Shown: positions 46,792-55,222 of the stretch, in pieces
Position numbering within the stretch: the first letter of the stretch is position 1
Layout: every line of letters begins with the position of its first letter
Assembly: GCF_014191985.1 (NCBI RefSeq)
Contig: NZ_JACHXI010000003.1
Coordinates: 124,001 to 188,000 of the forward strand
Origin: Azomonas macrocytogenes
Lineage (GTDB): Bacteria > Pseudomonadota > Gammaproteobacteria > Pseudomonadales > Pseudomonadaceae
Direction: 5' to 3'
DNA length: 64,000 nucleotides
Notes under the pieces: model-generated
The model's database searches: none
Seen by the model: the letters and a program-made list of their open reading frames with translations, nothing else
What the model was told of the DNA's origin: nothing
Made by a program: the position numbers and the translations under genes

Positions 46792-46923
46792 ACCCTTCTC
46801 CTTATTGATAAAAGGAATTTCATTTGTCAATAAGGGTATTTGACCACCAGCAGCGCCGTCTAATAATCTCGCGCCATTAGTATATGTCATGTGAATGTCA
46901 TGAGTATTTTTGAAGGAGCCGAT

Positions 46924-47223
46924 ATGACGCGGGAGTTAATAGCGCAGTCCCCCATTGGAGATGCCGATCATTCAGATCAAGGCCATCCGCAGCCCGGTGA
47001 CGCTTCAAGTCAGTCGAGCAGTACGCGAATCACAAATGTCTTCGGCGAACTGTATGCGGCAATTGCAGGGCGGGCTCTTGTATTTATCGAAACATTGGCC
47101 GATCAACGCGCAGAAGTCCAGGCTACCCGCCTGACCCAACTTCGTGCCCTTAAAAAATCCAAAGCGATTGAAGCACAGCAGGAAATACCCAAACCAAAAT
47201 CTGCCCGCAGTCAGTCTCGGTAA
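46924..47223 (+). CDS. Unrecognised 99-residue protein before the P-type ATPase
   Basis: ATG 46924 has GGAG five bases ahead. The N-terminal 40 residues are polar (MTRELIAQSPIGDADHSDQG). The middle FGELYAAIAGRALVFIETLADQ is an amphipathic helix too polar for a sure membrane span. The rest is a charged helix ending in a basic tail (RALKKSKAIEAQQE, KPKSARSQSR). Ninety-seven bases upstream of the active ATPase in the same direction, so probably cotranscribed. Could be an accessory or chaperone-like peptide; function unknown. Confidence 0.6.
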   Translation: MTRELIAQSPIGDADHSDQGHPQPGDASSQSSSTRITNVFGELYAAIAGRALVFIETLADQRAEVQATRLTQLRALKKSKAIEAQQEIPKPKSARSQSR

Positions 47224-47320
47224 CGATCGCCTCAAACCAGGGTTTCAGCGAGAAGTGGCCTTGCCTTAATGGTGAGTTGATTTATCTACACACTTACACA
47301 CCCCAACAGTCAGACGTGGA

Positions 47321-49897
47321 ATGCCATCTTTGAATACGCCTATCAAGACTCGCCAACTGGCGGCAAGTGCTGAATTAGCGTCACACTCTTTGTCTTCGCG
47401 CACTGCACTTATACGTCAGCCGTCCGGATCAGCCACACCATACGTCGATGTCTCCCAGGCAGGCTTGATCAAGATCGTTGGCGCACCATTCATCGCCGAT
47501 CCAACCGGCTTGCTCGCACGCAGTTTTTTCGAGCGCGCATTCGGCGATGCCACGGTCGATAGCGTCTCTATCGATATGCAGAAGGAAACGGTAGAAATTC
47601 GTTATTCTGCGAATGACAGCAACCTAGCCGGGCAAATCGTGCGATTATCCCGGCTGATTGCTGGTGCAATCAAAACGGAGAAACCCGTTGCCCTACCCGT
47701 AACCTGGGGGCGCGGGGGCGGTACACGAATACGCCTGCACCGCTATGGCAAAATTCTGTCCGGCTGGGCCGTCAAGCACGAAATCCAAGGACGTATCCGT
47801 TTCGAGAATCCGGTACTGCTTCGGCGGCGTGCTTTGCACCAAGCCTTGGAAGCTGAGCTGATCAATGCGCTCGGCGTTGACAAATTTTCTATCCAGGAAT
47901 TGACTGGTTCGGTCCTGATTCACTACAACCCCAAGCAAATACAGAAACACCAGATCGTCGAATTGCTTGATACCGCGCTCGAAAAGACCGAGGATTTTAC
48001 TCTTTCCCCGATCGATCTCGATCTGCCTGTGTCGGCTGCCTCCATCATCGTTTCGGCGGCCAGCCAGTTCTTGTTCCCGCTACTGACGCCCCTGAGCGCT
48101 GCGCTGTTTATTTATTCAGTCATTCCAAGCTTCAAGGGTGCATACGACGTCGTCGTGAAGGAGAAACGCCTAGGCGTGGATTTGCTCGATGCGATCGTCG
48201 TTTCCGCGTGTTTGGCGACCAACCAAATTTTTGCCGGCTCGGTGCTGGCAATGACCTTGAGTATCTCACGTAAATTGGTCGAACGAACTGAGCGTGATTC
48301 CAAGCGCATGTTGCTCAACGTATTTGGCAAGCAGCCGCGCTTCGTCTGGCTTGATGTCGATGGCACCGCAGTAGAAACGCCGCTCGAAAAAATCAAGAAT
48401 GGCGACGTCATCATCATTCATACCGGAGAATCGGTACCGGTAGATGGCGAAGTCGTCGATGGCATGGCGATGATCGATCAGCATGCGCTGACAGGTGAAT
48501 CTGCTCCCGCTGAGAAGATCAAAGGGGACAAGGTACTGGCCTCAACCACGCTGATCGCCGGCAAGGTTCGCGTCGCTGTAACGAGCGCGGGTCAAGATAC
48601 GACGGCCGCTAAATTGGCGAAAATCCTCAATGAGACTTCGGGGCATACCCTGAAAGCGCAATCTAAGGGCCAAGCGCTGGCCGATCGGGCAGTCGCTCCA
48701 ACCTTGGGCTTGGGCGCATTGGGTTTGGTGACACGCGGTGCCAACAGTGCGGTCGCCGTGGCGAACTGCGATCTCGGCACAGGCATCCGCATGGCGGCAC
48801 CGATCGCCATGCTATCGTCGCTGACGCTGGCTGCACAACGCGGGATTCTGGTGAAGTCAGGCCGCGCATTGGAAACCATGAGCGAAATCGATACGTTTCT
48901 GTTCGACAAGACTGGTACTTTGACGCGTGAACGGCCCGAGGTTGGTCGAATCCTGACCTTCGACAAGCACGATGAGAATCAAATTTTGGCGTGGGCCGCC
49001 GCCGCAGAGAATAAATTCAGCCATCCAATCGCGAAGGCGGTGCTTGATCGCTTCAACCAACTCGGCCAGCCGATACCCGAAACCGACGAGACCAAATATG
49101 CAGTCGGCTATGGCATCACGGTTGGAGTGGAAGGCCACCTCGTCCACGTCGGCAGCGCGCGCTTTTTGACGCACGAAGGTATCTCGCTGCCGACTGAGCT
49201 CGATCGGGAAATCGAGCGCGTGCATGACGAAGGCAATTCGCTCATCGTGATCGGTGTGGATGGCGTGCTGGGTGGCGCTCTCGAACTAAAGGCCGCGCAG
49301 CGCAACGAAGCACAATTTGTAATCGACGGCCTGCGCGCGCGCGGTGCCAAGCATTTGGCAATTATTTCCGGCGATCATGAACAGCCCACGCGCAACCTTG
49401 CGCATAAGCTCGGTATGGATCGTTATTTCGCGGAGGTGTTGCCGCAAGACAAGGCACGTTACGTCAGGAAACTACAGAAAGAAGGCCGCCGAGTCTGCTT
49501 CATCGGCGACGGCGTTAACGATTCGATCGCTTTGAAGCAAGCTGATGTCTCGATCTCGCTGCGTGGTGCCTCAAGCATCGCCATCGATACGGCACAGGTG
49601 GTATTCATGGAAGAGGATCTCGAGAAACTCCTTCAACTATATGATGTGGCCGACGCTCTTCAGCGTAATATCAAGCGTAGCTGGCGCATGATCGTGGGTG
49701 CCAATGCAGCCTGTATTGCCGGCGCACTATTTGGCAATTTTGGCGTCATGCACTCGATGGTATTCAACCAGATCGGCGGCTTACTGGCTGTAGGTAATGG
49801 CCTGCTGCCCTTGCGCGAAGCTGCAAAGCTACAGCGCGAAAAAGATGAACTTGCATATTTTATTGCTGCACATAGCGAGAGCATAGTCTCGAACTAA
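47321..49897 (+). CDS. P1B-like P-type ATPase lacking the CPx motif
   Basis: 858 residues with a complete catalytic set. TGES is at 391-394 (LTGESAPAEK), DKTGT at 529-533 (LFDKTGTLTRERPEVG), and the HP-type signature is in NKFSHPIAKAVLD. GDGVND is at 729-734. Two N-terminal ferredoxin-like HMA2 domains without Cys-x-x-Cys; the second reads HEIQGRIRFENPVLLRRRAL, then QELTGSVLIHYNP. In the membrane segment that normally carries CPC/CPx it has N482-C483-D484 (VANCDLGTGIRMAAPIAM), so the ion cannot be predicted from known P1B classes. Ribosome site weak. The neighbours are a pseudo-ATPase (divergent) and a J-domain protein (53 bp downstream). Confidence 0.85.
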   Translation: MPSLNTPIKTRQLAASAELASHSLSSRTALIRQPSGSATPYVDVSQAGLIKIVGAPFIADPTGLLARSFFERAFGDATVDSVSIDMQKETVEIRYSANDSNLAGQIVRLSRLIAGAIKTEKPVALPVTWGRGGGTRIRLHRYGKILSGWAVKHEIQGRIRFENPVLLRRRALHQALEAELINALGVDKFSIQELTGSVLIHYNPKQIQKHQIVELLDTALEKTEDFTLSPIDLDLPVSAASIIVSAASQFLFPLLTPLSAALFIYSVIPSFKGAYDVVVKEKRLGVDLLDAIVVSACLATNQIFAGSVLAMTLSISRKLVERTERDSKRMLLNVFGKQPRFVWLDVDGTAVETPLEKIKNGDVIIIHTGESVPVDGEVVDGMAMIDQHALTGESAPAEKIKGDKVLASTTLIAGKVRVAVTSAGQDTTAAKLAKILNETSGHTLKAQSKGQALADRAVAPTLGLGALGLVTRGANSAVAVANCDLGTGIRMAAPIAMLSSLTLAAQRGILVKSGRALETMSEIDTFLFDKTGTLTRERPEVGRILTFDKHDENQILAWAAAAENKFSHPIAKAVLDRFNQLGQPIPETDETKYAVGYGITVGVEGHLVHVGSARFLTHEGISLPTELDREIERVHDEGNSLIVIGVDGVLGGALELKAAQRNEAQFVIDGLRARGAKHLAIISGDHEQPTRNLAHKLGMDRYFAEVLPQDKARYVRKLQKEGRRVCFIGDGVNDSIALKQADVSISLRGASSIAIDTAQVVFMEEDLEKLLQLYDVADALQRNIKRSWRMIVGANAACIAGALFGNFGVMHSMVFNQIGGLLAVGNGLLPLREAAKLQREKDELAYFIAAHSESIVSN

Positions 49898-49950
49898 GCG
49901 ATTGAACGCAGTGCCCTTTTTTAGTGGCCTGCCCAGCAACGAATCAGGAG

Positions 49951-50367
49951 ATGAATTTGCCGCAACATTATGGTCGAATTCAATATCTGAGAGATGCGGC
50001 CCGGATGGGACTCGCTTCCGACGCTGCCTTCTCGCGAGAAAAATTACGGCAGCGCCGGAATCGATTGATGATCGATTATCACCCCGATCATGGTGGGTCG
50101 AACCATATAGCAAGCGAGATCAATGTTACCTACGCGCGGATGGTTGCTTGGCTAGATAAACGCGATGCGCGGGATCGTGCGCGCCAACGTCTCAGTGCGC
50201 AGTTGCCTGCAACTTCTACTTCCGGGAAGGTCGCACAACATACAGAGACAGAGCCGACTCGCTCGGCGCTGTCGGAAACATTGCGAGCTGGAGCAAGTCA
50301 ACTCTGGGCAGTGGCACTGGTGGTGGTAGCGACCTATGCAGCACTTCGCCGAGACAAGAACGAGTGA
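49951..50367 (+). CDS. Membrane-anchored J-domain (DnaJ-like) protein
   Basis: 138 residues. An N-terminal J-domain has the HPD motif in MIDYHPDHGGSNHIASEINVTYARM, the tripeptide that stimulates Hsp70 ATPases. A polar linker and one C-terminal membrane helix (LWAVALVVVATYAALRR) follow. The layout resembles TIM14/DjlA-type tethered co-chaperones, here with the J-domain presumably cytosolic. The start is uncertain: ATG 49951 touches its GGAG, TTG 49957 is ideally spaced from it, and GTG 49924 lies further upstream. It follows the ATPase by 53 bp in the same direction and probably belongs to its operon. Its partner may be the cell's DnaK. Confidence 0.8.
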   Translation: MNLPQHYGRIQYLRDAARMGLASDAAFSREKLRQRRNRLMIDYHPDHGGSNHIASEINVTYARMVAWLDKRDARDRARQRLSAQLPATSTSGKVAQHTETEPTRSALSETLRAGASQLWAVALVVVATYAALRRDKNE

Positions 50368-50379
50368 GTTTGCAATACT

Positions 50380-51675
50380 TCAGGCCGTGGTTTCCGAAAT
50401 AAAGCCTGCGCCGCGCAATACCGCTTCAAGTCGCTCTTTCAACTCCTCTTTGCGAGCCTTCGTAAATAAAAGACGCGCCCACGCTGGAGCTGCACCGTAT
50501 ACCTCAATTCGCTCGTTGAAGAAAACGATCTCGATCGTCACTGGATCGGCCAGGATGCGCAGAAATTTTTCCTCACCGCGCTTGAGCCATTTGTAGGAAA
50601 CCTCTCGCTCGAAAAGCGCTGCATTTTCGTCGAGTTGTGCTTCAACGGCGTGTCGCTTTTGGGACGTCAAGGTTGAATTGACTGGGAATACGTAAATTTG
50701 TTCAAGATCCATGATGTTGGGTATATCTCTAGCAGTTAGGATTGGTCTGCGCGGTCTACTGGCATTCTCGCATTGTGGATACGTGCTCGCAGTATCGAAG
50801 GAAGTAGCTGAGCCAGTACGGCTCGTCCGGGGCGGACCCGCCGGTACAGGCCCCAGCATCATCAGCAGTAGCTGGCTCCATTTAAGTTGGACCAAATCAC
50901 CCAACCCGTAGCAGCAATGATCCAGCACGGCAGCTAGCGCATTGAGGCGTAACTGGCGCGCGCACCCCAATAACCATGCTTTAATCTTTGTCCAGAGCTT
51001 CCTTCCCGAGGCAATGCTGAGTGCCGCGACAGCAAGCGATGCGATGCCGGCAATTGCGCCGGTCATCACGGCCAAGCCGTCGCGCTCCGCCAAGCCGAGC
51101 GCAACGAGAAAAGCCGATGCCGCATGCTGCACACCACCGCCAATAATTGGAGCCATGCTGGCAAGGCCAAGCAGAAACAAAATCAACCCTAGGACGACGT
51201 TCATCGCTGGATGAAACACCCAGCTCCAACGCTGGCATGTAGCCTGCTCGGTACCTTCGATCAGATTCGAAATGCCGTGAATCAAAAGGCTGAGCGAATT
51301 TCGGGGAATCTTCCGACGCAGCAGACAACGTGGTAAATTGATACGACGACGGCCCAGCATCATATGGGCTCCAAGCGCGGCGGTCACACCGCCAGACAGC
51401 GGCTTGACATTGGATATGTCAAACACTCCAGCAGCCGCAAAAAAGGTGATCGAAGAAGCCGGGGAGTCCTTGCCCAACGCTTCAATGATATGATGAACCG
51501 TGAAATGTCGTCTCTGCGGGTACTTCGACAGCACGTTCCGCAAGCGTGCTGAAAACCTCTCCCGGTCATGTGAACTACTCGTATCAGACAGCGACGCGGC
51601 ACGCGCAAGACGAGCTTGGCCATTACGCTGATTAGCGCGATGGGCTGTATTACCATCTGGAGTATGAGTCGCCAT
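50380..51675 (-). CDS. ExoD-family membrane protein with an extra C-terminal domain
   Basis: 431 residues. Residues about 40-240 match ExoD, a polytopic protein tied to exopolysaccharide synthesis and alkaline tolerance in Sinorhizobium: FTVHHIIEALGKDSPASSITFFAA, then SGGVTAALGAHMMLGRRRINLPRCL and PAMNVVLGLILFLLGLASMAPIIGG. After a Pro/Ser/Thr-rich linker (about 265-320), a soluble C-terminal stretch reads MDLEQIYVFPVNSTL, YKWLKRGEEKFLRILADPVTIEIVFFNE. This is not part of ExoD, and it could be a fused or separately started unit from the internal ATG. The gene is convergent with the J-domain gene, 12 bp apart. Confidence 0.7.
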   Translation of the reverse strand: MATHTPDGNTAHRANQRNGQARLARAASLSDTSSSHDRERFSARLRNVLSKYPQRRHFTVHHIIEALGKDSPASSITFFAAAGVFDISNVKPLSGGVTAALGAHMMLGRRRINLPRCLLRRKIPRNSLSLLIHGISNLIEGTEQATCQRWSWVFHPAMNVVLGLILFLLGLASMAPIIGGGVQHAASAFLVALGLAERDGLAVMTGAIAGIASLAVAALSIASGRKLWTKIKAWLLGCARQLRLNALAAVLDHCCYGLGDLVQLKWSQLLLMMLGPVPAGPPRTSRTGSATSFDTASTYPQCENASRPRRPILTARDIPNIMDLEQIYVFPVNSTLTSQKRHAVEAQLDENAALFEREVSYKWLKRGEEKFLRILADPVTIEIVFFNERIEVYGAAPAWARLLFTKARKEELKERLEAVLRGAGFISETTA

Positions 51676-52114
51676 AAAAAATAACGCATAAGGAATGAGA
51701 ATTAAGTAATAAGAGCCAAAAACAATCTACCTCACATTATAAATAAACCGTGCTGCCTACCAATTTCATCTCTTCTTTCAGTAAATCATACTCTCCCTCC
51801 GGCATTATCCGCAAAATCCAAAACACGAAAATCTTATATTAAAAACGCATATCATAAACACGAAAACCCTATTGCTAATAAAGCCACAATCAATGTTTAA
51901 TTAAACCATAATGTGTAATTCATACGTTTGACATATAGGTTATGGCAAGGCAGCAGTCAGCCAAAAGGTACGGTTATTTTATTTGTAAAAGTACAGTCAT
52001 GCTGGCCTATAAATATCAATCGGTAAGTCTGGCGAACAACGATTTTTCTGCTCGAGTCTCCATTCTTAAACATAAATGGGAGTCTCCATTTTTAAACATA
52101 AATAAAGGGATGTT
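51676..52114. promoter_or_regulatory. AT-rich 439-bp divergent spacer upstream of the permease
   Basis: No gene. The region 51700-51960 is strikingly AT-rich compared with everything to the left. TTGACA at about 51949 could be a -35 element for the permease, but I cannot fix a -10. The last 50 bases contain a two-copy tandem repeat (next entry). Confidence 0.45.
52054..52105 (+). repeat. Two-copy 26-bp tandem repeat before the permease start
   Basis: GAGTCTCCATTCTTAAACAT at 52054 and GAGTCTCCATTTTTAAACAT at 52080 begin two units of 26 bp that differ at one base in the first 24. The repeat stops nine bases before the permease ATG, so it lies in or next to the leader of that message. Confidence 0.8.
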
Positions 52115-53566
52115 ATGACGGCACAATCTATAAGTGATCCTGATGAATCAGCGATTGCCCCTGCCGCTAATCCGGGACTCAAGGCACAGTGCCTAAGTTA
52201 TGCGGAAGTACTGGCCCAGTCTGTATCGGTTATTGCACCATCTACCGTACCCGCCGCTATTCTAGGACTTATATTTGCTACGTCGGGTAACGGTGCCTGG
52301 CTCAGTTTTCTGCTCGGAATGGCGGGGCTCGTTCTGGTCAGCATCAATATCAACCGATTCGCCCAGCGATCAGCTTCGGCCGGATCGCTCTACAGCTATA
52401 TCGTTCAAGGCCTAGGCCCGACGGCGGGTGCGCTTGGTGGATGGGCCTTGCTGTTTGGTTATGTGCTGACAGGGATGTCGACTCTTTGTGGTTTTGTGAT
52501 CGTCGCGCAAAATCTGCTGACAGCACTCGGTTTGTCCATTCCCGTAACGATCCTTGCCAGCGCTGCACTTGTGAGTGCCGGTTGGCTAGCGGCACGCGAC
52601 GTACAGTTTTCCGTTAAAGCCATGCTGGCGTTCGAGAGTGCTTCAATTGCCGCTGTACTCATACTGGGTATCGCTGTCTGGCAACACCAGGGATTTTCGC
52701 TGGATCATGCGCAGCTGACCCTCTCGGGCGCGACGCCTGGAGGGGTTCTAATGGGGATTGTGCTGGTAGTGTTCGGTTTCTCGGGGTTCGAGAGTTCGAC
52801 TGCGCTGGGCGAAGAAGCCAAAGATCCCCTCAAAACGATCCCACGCTCCGTTACCCATAGCGTTATTGTGTCCGGGCTGATCTTCATCTTCATGACCTAC
52901 GTGGTCGTTCTCGGTTTTCGCGACCTCCCCGACAATCTCGCTGAAACCGATTCGCCACTATCCCTTCTCTCGAACAAATTGGGCCTCCCATGGCTCGGCA
53001 CATTCATCGACATCGGCGTTCTGCTGAGCTTTTTCTCGTGCACGCTCGCTTCGATCAACGCGACGGCTCGAATCGTTTACTCCATGGCGCGGCAAGGTCT
53101 TGCGCCGCGTGTATTAGGTCGCGCTCACCGCGTCAACAAAACGCCTCATGTCGCGATTGCCTTCGCATCTGGCTTGACGTTGCTTGCGGTCATTGCACTG
53201 ATTCTGTCCGGTGTATCAGCATACGATGGACAAGGCTATTTCGGGACCTTGTGCAGTTTTGGCTTTCTTTCCGTCTACATCTTGATCGCCATCGCTGCAC
53301 CGGCCTATTTGAGAAAAATAGGCTCGCTCACCAAGAGCGCAGTCCTGATTGCAATTTTCGCCGTCGTGTTCATGGCCATTCCTTTTCTTGGCGTCATCGG
53401 TGTCCCCGGCAGTGCATTGTTTCCCCCACCAAGCTATCCCGACAATCTATTGATCTGGGGGTTCGTGGCGTACATGGTGGTCGGCGCGAGTTGGTTGATC
53501 ACGCTGCGCCGCTTACGCCCGGAAACTATTACTCATGTATTCGAGGCCAATGACCGCTTGCATTGA
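52115..53566 (+). CDS. APC-superfamily amino-acid/polyamine permease
   Basis: 483 residues, twelve predicted membrane helices. APC landmarks: LSYAEVLAQSVSVIAPSTVPA in the unwound first helix, GNGAWLSFLLGMAGLVLVSI, SAGSLYSYIVQGLGPTAGALGGWAL, VVFGFSGFESSTALGEEAKDPLKTIPRS (the conserved FxGFE), RIVYSMARQGLAPRVLGRAH. AAGGGATG lies just ahead of ATG. The substrate cannot be named; the sequence resembles the broad-specificity YjeH/YhdG-type branch more than a lysine or proline permease. The gene stands between the ExoD-like gene (divergent) and a small membrane protein downstream. Confidence 0.9.
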   Translation: MTAQSISDPDESAIAPAANPGLKAQCLSYAEVLAQSVSVIAPSTVPAAILGLIFATSGNGAWLSFLLGMAGLVLVSININRFAQRSASAGSLYSYIVQGLGPTAGALGGWALLFGYVLTGMSTLCGFVIVAQNLLTALGLSIPVTILASAALVSAGWLAARDVQFSVKAMLAFESASIAAVLILGIAVWQHQGFSLDHAQLTLSGATPGGVLMGIVLVVFGFSGFESSTALGEEAKDPLKTIPRSVTHSVIVSGLIFIFMTYVVVLGFRDLPDNLAETDSPLSLLSNKLGLPWLGTFIDIGVLLSFFSCTLASINATARIVYSMARQGLAPRVLGRAHRVNKTPHVAIAFASGLTLLAVIALILSGVSAYDGQGYFGTLCSFGFLSVYILIAIAAPAYLRKIGSLTKSAVLIAIFAVVFMAIPFLGVIGVPGSALFPPPSYPDNLLIWGFVAYMVVGASWLITLRRLRPETITHVFEANDRLH

Positions 53567-53629
53567 GCCGCGCGAAGCAAGGTTTTTCCCCAACGGCCGA
53601 ACTGCCGGCATAACTCTGGAGATCATGTA

Positions 53630-54073
53630 ATGTCTACTATCCAACAAGAAGCGGTGCAACCCGACCCTCTCGTCAGTCTGGGCGAGGCGATCGAATCGGC
53701 GGCGGGTTCCGTCAGTGGGGTCGCGGCTAACGCAAGCGTCTCAGCCAAGGCTGCGGCTCGCAAAGTCAAAGCCACGGCCAATTCCGGTGCTTATCATGCA
53801 GCCTATGGTGTCGCATACGGTGTCGTATTCAGTGCGGTGTTCCTCGTCGAACTGTTGCCGGAGAACAACGTTCTCCGTCGTGGTCTCGAAAATGGCGCGG
53901 AAGAAGGCCTCGACGCGGCCATCACAAAATCTGCCGCGCGCCGTGCCAAGCATCGTGTACTCATCGAGGCAGAGGAAGAAGAGCTTGAATTCGATCAAGA
54001 GGATGACGCAGTTCCTCATGTAGAGGAAAAGACCGCGCCGTCGAAAAAGAAGAGTACCGATAAATCTAATTGA
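53630..54073 (+). CDS. Small membrane protein with charged C-terminus, unrecognised
   Basis: 147 residues, GGAG eight bases before ATG. An Ala/Ser-rich N-terminal helix (about 17-45, SLGEAIESAAGSVSGVAANA) precedes one short membrane-like segment (AAYGVAYGVVFSAVFLVELLP near 57-77). An Ala/Arg helix and a long acidic then lysine-rich tail follow (EEEELEFDQEDDAVPHVEE, KKKSTDKSN). The single membrane helix plus charged tail is reminiscent of small partners of P-type ATPases, but this is only a thought from its neighbourhood. It follows the permease by 63 bp. Confidence 0.55.
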   Translation: MSTIQQEAVQPDPLVSLGEAIESAAGSVSGVAANASVSAKAAARKVKATANSGAYHAAYGVAYGVVFSAVFLVELLPENNVLRRGLENGAEEGLDAAITKSAARRAKHRVLIEAEEEELEFDQEDDAVPHVEEKTAPSKKKSTDKSN

Positions 54074-54269
54074 CTCCCCCTATAAAGGGAGGGGGAGGGG
54101 ACTCCTGCTTCAATGAGGATAGGGATCAAGAATAGAGCTTCAAGAACTATTTTCGAGAATGCAATGCCTTGATTCCTTGAGTCTGTCAGAAATTCTGTGT
54201 GTGAGCCGGTTGGTTAATCAATCAGTCAGCGAGGATCTTTCTCCGAACTGGATCGCGAACTGAGCCTTG

Positions 54270-54860
54270 GCCGCATGCCAGGCTATGGGGGACTCTTCCA
54301 TTTTTCTGTAATCTGGCGCAGTGCCAGCCAAATCAGCTTGGTAGCGGCCGCGGCCTGGTCGCAGGGAAAATGCCTTTTGTTGCGCACGGCTTTGCCTACC
54401 GAAGCATTCAGGCTCTCGATGGCGAGGTGGTGTAAATGATCTGGCGCACCTCGGCCTGGAAGGCGAAGAACGGTGTCATCGCCTTCCAATCACCCCGGCA
54501 TCCGGGCCTGATAGACTGGCTTGAGCGCTGCGCTGATCGCCTTGCGTTCCTTTCAAGAGGCAAACTGCATCGAATAACGGATCAGGTGCACGATGCAGGT
54601 TTGCGCCACTGTTTCAGGGAACACGGCGGTGATGGCTTCGGGAAACCCCTTCAGGCCGTCGACCACGGCGATCAAGATCTCGTGGGTGCCACGCGCGAAT
54701 CTCATTCATTACCCGCAGCCAGAATTTGGCGCCCTCGGTTTGCTCGATCCACAGGCCCAGCACTTTCTTGCCACCACAGTGGGCAGAGTGAAGGCAGATA
54801 GATCTGGTCGAACACTCCCATGCGGCGGAACGATGTAGCCATGTGAGCTTGTTCCCCAAA
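54270..54860 (-). pseudogene. IS256-family transposase remnant
   Basis: Reading leftward: KKVLGLWIEQTEGAKFWLRVMNE, frameshift, DGLKGFPEAITAVFPETVAQ, CIVHLIRYSMQF, a deletion, IESLNASVGKAVRNKRHFP with LIWLALRQITEKW. These are consecutive blocks of the IS256 mutator-type transposase, with several frameshifts and missing segments between the catalytic parts. No terminal repeats remain. Confidence 0.85.
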
Positions 54861-55080
54861 TTTTTTATTGATGCATGCGTATGCGTGGAGTAGAGAGTAG
54901 AAGGAATCAAATGTATTTAAATATCATTTAAAACCTCAATTATTCAGACTTTAAATAAATGTTTCTGGTGTTTTTAATATAAGAAGATAATTTATTATTA
55001 TTTTATATACTAATTATTGTGGCTTATCATAGCTCTCACCTTCTTCAACTTATTCGCGGGAGATTGCATGTAGGGTCAAA
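54861..55080. other. Very AT-rich gene-free stretch
   Basis: 220 bp composed largely of A and T (54900-55025 especially), with no open frame of note. Between two IS remnants; probably junk left by insertions, though its last part may feed the porin promoter. Confidence 0.4.
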
Positions 55081-55188
55081 CTAGCGGAACTACACCGTAA
55101 TCGTGAATCCCTCGTGCGCGATCGAAAAAAGATCGTCAACCAGATACACGGCTTTCTGCTCGAATTCAGTATCAGCCTACCCGTTTAG
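55081..55188 (+). pseudogene. IS110-family transposase fragment
   Basis: LHRNRESLVRDRKKIVNQIH, then GFLLEFSISLPV and a TAG stop. This equals the R-x-x-L-V-x-x-R-x-x-x-x-N-Q-I-R-G-L-L-x-E-F-G block of IS110/IS1111 DEDD transposases. Only 36 codons remain. Confidence 0.75.
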
Positions 55189-55222
55189 TTAACCTCATGC
55201 TGTGAGTCATATATAGATAATC

